In this document: in pieces, positions 6,790 through 10,027 of the stretch
Layout: every line of letters starts with the position of its first letter
How positions within the stretch are numbered: position 1 is the first letter of the stretch
NCBI GenBank assembly: GCA_021153265.1
Contig: JAGKTU010000119.1
Location: forward strand, 1 to 10,027
DNA from: Clostridia bacterium
GTDB lineage: Bacteria > Bacillota > Clostridia > Oscillospirales > Oscillospiraceae
Length of the DNA stretch: 10,027 nucleotides
Direction: 5' to 3'
Position numbers and translations under genes: made by a program
The notes under the pieces: generated by a model
The model's database searches: none
Seen by the model: the letters and a program-made list of their open reading frames with translations, nothing else
Told to the model about the DNA's origin: nothing

Positions 6790-6817
6790 ATTGTAACATA
6801 TGATGAAAAAATGTAAA
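6790..6817 (-). promoter_or_regulatory. Promoter of the symporter-esterase unit
   Basis: Minus-strand TTTACA (6812-6817) and TACAAT (6790-6795) are 16 nt apart. Transcription would begin near 6783, about 20 nt before the symporter ribosome site. The survival of this promoter suggests the decaying unit may still be transcribed, at least through the esterase gene. Confidence 0.6.
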
Positions 6818-6881
6818 GGAGAAAAGGGTAAATTGTGGAAATTGTTTATTTTGCTTGCGGCTTCTGCTGTCCGAAGAGAAA

Positions 6882-6910
6882 AGCCGGGTGCGCGATTGGA
6901 GTACCCGGCT
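6882..6910 (-). terminator. Hairpin with minus-strand U-run
   Basis: Arms AGCCGGGT (6882-6889) and ACCCGGCT (6903-6910) pair perfectly around a 13-nt loop. On the minus strand the stem runs into TTTTCTCTT, as in an intrinsic terminator. It is the second such element after the gene at 7141-7443 and the last before the symporter promoter, so it may be a backup terminator or the end of a small unrecognised transcript. Confidence 0.5.
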
Positions 6911-7015
6911 CGGGGCATGACTGGCGTCCGGAGGACGTTCGGGTTTGCAGAAAAGGCTTGGCAGCGCTTGATCTACCGATTTACGTACAGATGATCTGCC
7001 GTTTCCATGCATTCA

Positions 7016-7043
7016 AAAACGCCTCCCGTTCGGGAGGCGTTTT
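7016..7043. terminator. Bidirectional intrinsic terminator
   Basis: A GC-rich stem CGCCTCCCG/CGGGAGGCG (7020-7028 with 7031-7039; the tip probably opens to a CGTTCG loop) is flanked by an A-run on the left (7015-7019) and TTTT on the right (7040-7043). It can act on either strand. On the minus strand it ends the transcript of the small membrane protein, about 60-100 nt after its stop depending on frame. Confidence 0.85.
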
Positions 7044-7099
7044 GCCGGTTTTCAGGATTCCGGGGTTGATTTGGAATGCGGTTAACGCCCCTTTGGGAA

Positions 7100-7243
7100 T
7101 TACGGTTTCTTTTCTTCCGGAGGAAGCCGGTTGCCGCAGCCTACGCACCACGACAGGCCCTCCTTCCGCAGTCTTCCGCAGGTGGGGCAGCGGGGCTGAC
7201 CGTCATTGGGGATGATGGGTCTGGGCTGTAAAAGAACAGGATC
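7100..7243 (-). pseudogene. Out-of-frame zinc ribbon of the membrane protein gene
   Basis: In the alternative minus-strand frame, open from the TGA at 7244-7246 to TAA at 7100-7102, the DNA encodes CPTCGRLRKEGLSWCVGCG and then a Pro/Glu/Lys tail. The four cysteine codons are at 7187-7189, 7178-7180, 7145-7147 and 7136-7138 (CxxC, 14 residues, CxxC), a classic zinc-ribbon spacing. No start codon or ribosome site serves this frame alone. One additional base between about 7190 and 7243 would fuse it to the membrane helices, so it reads as the lost C-terminal domain of the gene above. Confidence 0.65.
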
Positions 7244-7443
7244 TCAAAGACGGCAGGGATCCAGCCGAGAAGCAAGACCAAAAAACCTACCTCCGGCTCG
7301 TTGAAAATCATAGTAAGGCTGAGGATCGCCCAGCCGACTGCGACCAAAATGGTATTGATCCAAAAGACCGCCTTGATGATGCCCTTCAGCCGTCTGCCGC
7401 AATTGTCAAAGGAAAACCGCTCCAGTAAAGATTCGATCAGCAT
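7141..7443 (-). CDS. Small two-helix membrane protein, frameshifted tail
   Basis: A 100-residue product from ATG 7441-7443, chosen because GGAGG (7451-7455) stands 7 nt upstream; the ATG at 7459-7461 has no such site. It begins with an amphipathic stretch, MLIESLLERFSFDN, and a basic GRRLKGIIK. Two hydrophobic helices follow at roughly residues 25-45 and 51-71 (AVFWINTILVAVGWAILSL; GFLVLLLGWIPAVFEILFF). The layout resembles small Firmicutes membrane proteins that end in a zinc ribbon. Here the present tail is low-complexity (SPDPSSPM to CRGA) and ends at TAG 7141, while a CxxC-type ribbon occurs in another frame across the same bases. The coded protein is therefore probably truncated or altered at its C terminus. 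It stands alone between two terminators. Function is unknown. Confidence 0.65.
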   Translation of the reverse strand: MLIESLLERFSFDNCGRRLKGIIKAVFWINTILVAVGWAILSLTMIFNEPEVGFLVLLLGWIPAVFEILFFYSPDPSSPMTVSPAAPPAEDCGRRACRGA

Positions 7444-7503
7444 ATGCTCGCCTCCGTTCATTTTATCATTTATATTATATATGCCACGGAGTTCGGGCGC
7501 TAT

Positions 7504-7515
7504 TGATAATTATCA
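7504..7515. promoter_or_regulatory. Palindrome TGATAATTATCA
   Basis: This is a perfect 12-bp palindrome, about 60 bp upstream of the small membrane protein's start. With the preceding T it reads TTGAT-AATT-ATCAC, close to the Crp/Fnr-type half-site layout TTGAT-N4-ATCAA. A TATAAT (7474-7479) lies between it and the gene, without a good -35 at the right distance. An operator is possible; chance in an AT-rich gap is also possible. Confidence 0.3.
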
Positions 7516-7583
7516 CAAAAAACCGATGCCAACACACAAGGCTACCGAATCCATTCTTATTCAGAAATACCAGACGGACAGAA

Positions 7584-7612
7584 AATCCCCGCCGAGAAAA
7601 TCGGCGGGGATT
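7584..7612 (-). terminator. ppdK: Terminator of the pyruvate phosphate dikinase gene
   Basis: A perfect 12-bp stem (AATCCCCGCCGA, 7584-7595, with its complement 7601-7612) and a GAAAA loop begin 16 nt beyond the stop. On the minus strand it runs into TTTTC, fitting an intrinsic terminator. Confidence 0.85.
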
Positions 7613-7627
7613 CGTTATTGGGAAATA

Positions 7628-10027
7628 TTAGCCCTTGATAGCAGCCTGAGCGGCGGCCAGACGTGCGATGGGCACACGGAAGGGGGAGCAGGAAACGTAG
7701 TCCAGACCGATCTTATGGCAGAACTCAACGGAGACGGGGTCACCGCCGTGCTCGCCGCAGATGCCGTAGTGCAGCTCCTTGCCGGAAGCCTTGCCCTTGG
7801 AGACAGCCATCTCCATCAGCAGGCCGACACCGTTCTGGTCCAGCTTGGCGAAGGGATCGTTCTCGTAAATCTTGGACTCGTAGTAAGCGTTCAGGAACTT
7901 GCCTGCGTCGTCACGGGAGAAGCCGAAGGTCATCTGAGTCAGGTCGTTGGTGCCGAAGCAGAAGAATGCAGCTTCCTTAGCAATCTCCTCAGCAGTCAGA
8001 CAAGCTCTGGGGATCTCGATCATGGTGCCGACCTCGTACTTCAGCTCCACGCCGGCAGCGGCGATCTCGGCGTCGGCGGTCTTGATCACCACGTCCTTGA
8101 CGTACTTCAGCTCCTTGACATCGCCGACCAGGGGGATCATGATCTCGGGAACGTTGTTCCAGTCGGGATGACGCTTAGCCACGGCGATGGCGGCGCGGAT
8201 AACGGCCTTGGTCTGCATAGCAGCGATCTCGGGATAGGTGACGCTCAGACGGCAGCCACGGTGACCCATCATGGGGTTGAACTCATGCAGAGAAGCGATG
8301 ATAGCCTTGATGGCTTCCACGGTCTTGCCCTGAGTAGCGGCCAGAGCGGCGATGTCCTCCTCGGTGGTGGGCACGAACTCGTGCAGAGGGGGATCCAGGA
8401 AGCGGATGCAGACGGGGTTGCCTTCCATGACCTCGTACAGGCCTTCGAAGTCAGCCTGCTGCATGGGCATGATCTTAGCCAGAGCAGCCTCGCGCTCCTC
8501 AACAGTGTCGGAGCAGATCATCTCGCGGAATGCGCCGATACGGCCTTCCTCGAAGAACATGTGCTCGGTACGGCACAGGCCGATGCCTTCGGCGCCCAGC
8601 TCACGGGCCTTCTTGGCGTCGCGGGGGGAGTCGGCGTTGGTGCGAACCTTCAGAGTACGGTACTGATCGGCCCAAGCCATGATGCGGCCGAACTCGCCGG
8701 CGATCTCAGCGTCCTTGGTCTCGATGATACCGTCATAGATGTTACCGGTGGAGCCGTCCAGGGACAGGAAGTCGCCCTCGACGAAGGTCTTGCCGGCCAG
8801 AGTGAACTTCTTGTTCTCCTCGTCCATAGCGATCTCGGTGCAGCCGGAAACACAGCAGGTACCCATGCCACGAGCGACAACGGCTGCGTGGGAGGTCATG
8901 CCGCCGCGGACGGTCAGGATGCCCTGAGCGGCCATCATGCCCTCGATATCCTCGGGGGAAGTCTCCAGACGAACCAGAACCACCTTCTCGCCGCGCTCGG
9001 CCCAAGCCTTAGCGTCCTCAGCGGTGAAGACGATCTTACCGCAGGCGGCGCCGGGGGAAGCGGGCAGAGCCTTGCCGATGGGGGTAGCAGCCTTCAGAGC
9101 CTTGGTGTCGAACTGGGGATGCAGCAGGGTGTCCAGGTTACGGGGATCGATCATGGACACGGCCTTCTTCTCATCGATCATCTTTTCGTCGACCAGATCG
9201 CAGGCGATCTTCAGAGCGGCCTGAGCGGTACGCTTGCCGTTACGGGTCTGCAGCATGTACAGCTTGCCGTTCTCGACGGTGAACTCCATGTCCTGCATGT
9301 CGCGGTAGTGGTTCTCCAGAATGGAGCAGACGTTCTGGAACTGAGCGAATGCTTCGGGGAACTTATCAGCCATCTCGGAGATGGGCATGGGAGTACGAAC
9401 GCCGGCGACGACGTCCTCGCCCTGAGCGTTGGTCAGGAACTCGCCCATCAGGCCCTTAGCGCCGGTGGCGGGGTCACGGGTGAAAGCGACGCCGGTGCCG
9501 CAGTCATCGCCCATGTTGCCGAAGGCCATGGACTGGACGTTGACGGCAGTACCCCAGGAGTAGGGGATGTCGTTCTCACGGCGGTAGATGTTAGCACGGG
9601 GATTGTCCCAGGAACGGAAAACAGCCTGGACAGCGCCCATCAGCTGCTCCTTGGGATCGGTGGGGAAGTCAGCGCCGATCTTATTCTTATACTCAGCCTT
9701 GAACTGGTTAGCCAGAGTCTTCAGATCCTCGGCGGTCAGGTCCACGTCCTGAGTGACGCCCTTGACTTCCTTCATCTCATCGATCAGAGCCTCGAAGTAC
9801 TTCTTGCCGACTTCCATAACGACGTCGGAGTACATCTGGATGAAGCGGCGGTAGCAGTCATAAGCCCAGCGGGGATTGCCGGACTTGGCAGCCATGACCT
9901 CCACGACGTCCTCGTTCAGACCCAGGTTCAGGATGGTGTCCATCATGCCGGGCATGGAGGCGCGGGCGCCGGAACGGACGGAGACCAGCAGAGGATTCTC
10001 CTTGTCACCGAACTTCTTGCCGGTGAT
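7628..10027 (-). CDS. ppdK: Pyruvate, phosphate dikinase, N terminus missing
   Basis: This enzyme reversibly converts ATP, phosphate and pyruvate into AMP, pyrophosphate and PEP (EC 2.7.9.1) in the cytoplasm. In anaerobes it can serve glycolysis as a pyrophosphate-linked ATP source, or PEP synthesis. The frame is open to the right edge, giving 799 visible residues; about 75 are missing if it matches the 874-residue Clostridium symbiosum enzyme. Visible parts are most of the ATP-grasp domain (to about 270), the swivelling phosphohistidine domain with GGMTSHAAVVARG (375-387, His380), and the PEP/pyruvate barrel. From memory of that enzyme, His455, Arg561, Arg617, Glu745, Asn768 and Cys831 correspond by spacing to His380, Arg486 (CRTEHMF), Arg542 (RFLDPPLHEF), Glu671 (MIEIPRA), Asn694 (GTNDLTQ) and Cys757 (CGEHGGDP). 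All are present, so it looks functional. Its narrow codon choice suggests high expression. Confidence 0.97.
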   Translation of the reverse strand: MTGKKFGDKENPLLVSVRSGARASMPGMMDTILNLGLNEDVVEVMAAKSGNPRWAYDCYRRFIQMYSDVVMEVGKKYFEALIDEMKEVKGVTQDVDLTAEDLKTLANQFKAEYKNKIGADFPTDPKEQLMGAVQAVFRSWDNPRANIYRRENDIPYSWGTAVNVQSMAFGNMGDDCGTGVAFTRDPATGAKGLMGEFLTNAQGEDVVAGVRTPMPISEMADKFPEAFAQFQNVCSILENHYRDMQDMEFTVENGKLYMLQTRNGKRTAQAALKIACDLVDEKMIDEKKAVSMIDPRNLDTLLHPQFDTKALKAATPIGKALPASPGAACGKIVFTAEDAKAWAERGEKVVLVRLETSPEDIEGMMAAQGILTVRGGMTSHAAVVARGMGTCCVSGCTEIAMDEENKKFTLAGKTFVEGDFLSLDGSTGNIYDGIIETKDAEIAGEFGRIMAWADQYRTLKVRTNADSPRDAKKARELGAEGIGLCRTEHMFFEEGRIGAFREMICSDTVEEREAALAKIMPMQQADFEGLYEVMEGNPVCIRFLDPPLHEFVPTTEEDIAALAATQGKTVEAIKAIIASLHEFNPMMGHRGCRLSVTYPEIAAMQTKAVIRAAIAVAKRHPDWNNVPEIMIPLVGDVKELKYVKDVVIKTADAEIAAAGVELKYEVGTMIEIPRACLTAEEIAKEAAFFCFGTNDLTQMTFGFSRDDAGKFLNAYYESKIYENDPFAKLDQNGVGLLMEMAVSKGKASGKELHYGICGEHGGDPVSVEFCHKIGLDYVSCSPFRVPIARLAAAQAAIKG

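Larger units (their letters stand above)
6780..7099. other. Gene-free stretch with hairpins
   Basis: About 320 bases lie between the symporter remnant and the zinc-ribbon gene. I see no open frame here with a ribosome site and protein-like composition. It contains the symporter promoter (6790-6817), a hairpin at 6882-6910, a small hairpin CGTCC/GGACG (6927-6939) and a strong terminator at 7016-7043. The roughly 105 bases between the two larger hairpins match no RNA family I can recall. Confidence 0.5.

Noticed and set aside
6779..7012. Minus-strand open frame of 77 codons
   Set aside because: It has no ribosome site, Ser/Arg-rich low-quality composition, and contains the terminator-like hairpin and symporter promoter.
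6835..7215. Plus-strand open frame of 126 codons with cysteines near its start
   Set aside because: The GTG start has a purine stretch 13 nt away, too far for a ribosome site. The frame crosses a strong terminator hairpin and overlaps the zinc-ribbon gene, and the protein has no consistent features.
7190..7243. Programmed -1 frameshift joining the membrane helices to the zinc ribbon
   Set aside because: No clear X-XXY-YYZ slippery heptamer with a downstream stem was found in the interval where the shift must occur. A simple one-base deletion is the more economical explanation.

Overview
The window reads as Gram-positive, anaerobic, Clostridia-like DNA, most likely from a gut member of the Oscillospirales or a relative. 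This is inference. It rests on strong AAGGAG-type ribosome sites, sigma-A-like promoters, GC-rich codon choice, a cell-surface MBG-repeat protein, a class-II lipoprotein, pyruvate phosphate dikinase, and a GH2 / carboxylesterase / GPH-symporter cluster. No rRNA, tRNA, CRISPR array, insertion sequence, phage gene or replication origin was seen.

Layout. (1) Positions 1-3093, plus strand: the 3' part of a gene for a large secreted protein made of 210-bp (70-residue) MBG repeats. It is followed 24 nt later by a lipoprotein gene with a duplicated SH3-like module, each copy ending in a polyglycine run. The two are probably co-transcribed and form a cell-surface pair. (2) 3086-5297, minus strand: an intact cytoplasmic GH2 glycosidase with its own consensus promoter and a perfect inverted repeat at the likely transcript start. 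Its 3' end overlaps the lipoprotein gene tail-to-tail by 8 bp. (3) 5298-6820, minus strand: a carbohydrate or xenobiotic uptake unit in decay. It holds a carboxylesterase that keeps both ends but lacks its middle, and a GPH-family symporter remnant with an ACG in place of the start codon, a one-base frameshift and a large internal deletion. A good promoter and hairpins still surround it. (4) 6780-7099: no convincing gene, but three hairpins, one a clear terminator. (5) 7100-7443, minus strand: a small two-helix membrane protein whose C-terminal zinc ribbon lies in another frame just past the present stop. (6) 7628 to the right edge, minus strand: pyruvate phosphate dikinase, intact apart from about 75 N-terminal residues beyond the window, followed by a strong terminator.

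How the parts fit. GH2, esterase and symporter look like a glycan or glycoside utilisation locus: import, deacylation, then cleavage of a beta-glycoside in the cytoplasm. Sugar catabolism would yield PEP and pyruvate, which PPDK interconverts, although PPDK is a core gene and need not belong to the locus. The most notable result is that three consecutive genes (about 5.4-7.45 kb) are damaged while both flanks are intact. This is either real local pseudogenisation or assembly and sequencing error. I found no convincing new biological system; the best candidate for novelty is the MBG-repeat protein with its polyglycine-tailed lipoprotein partner.
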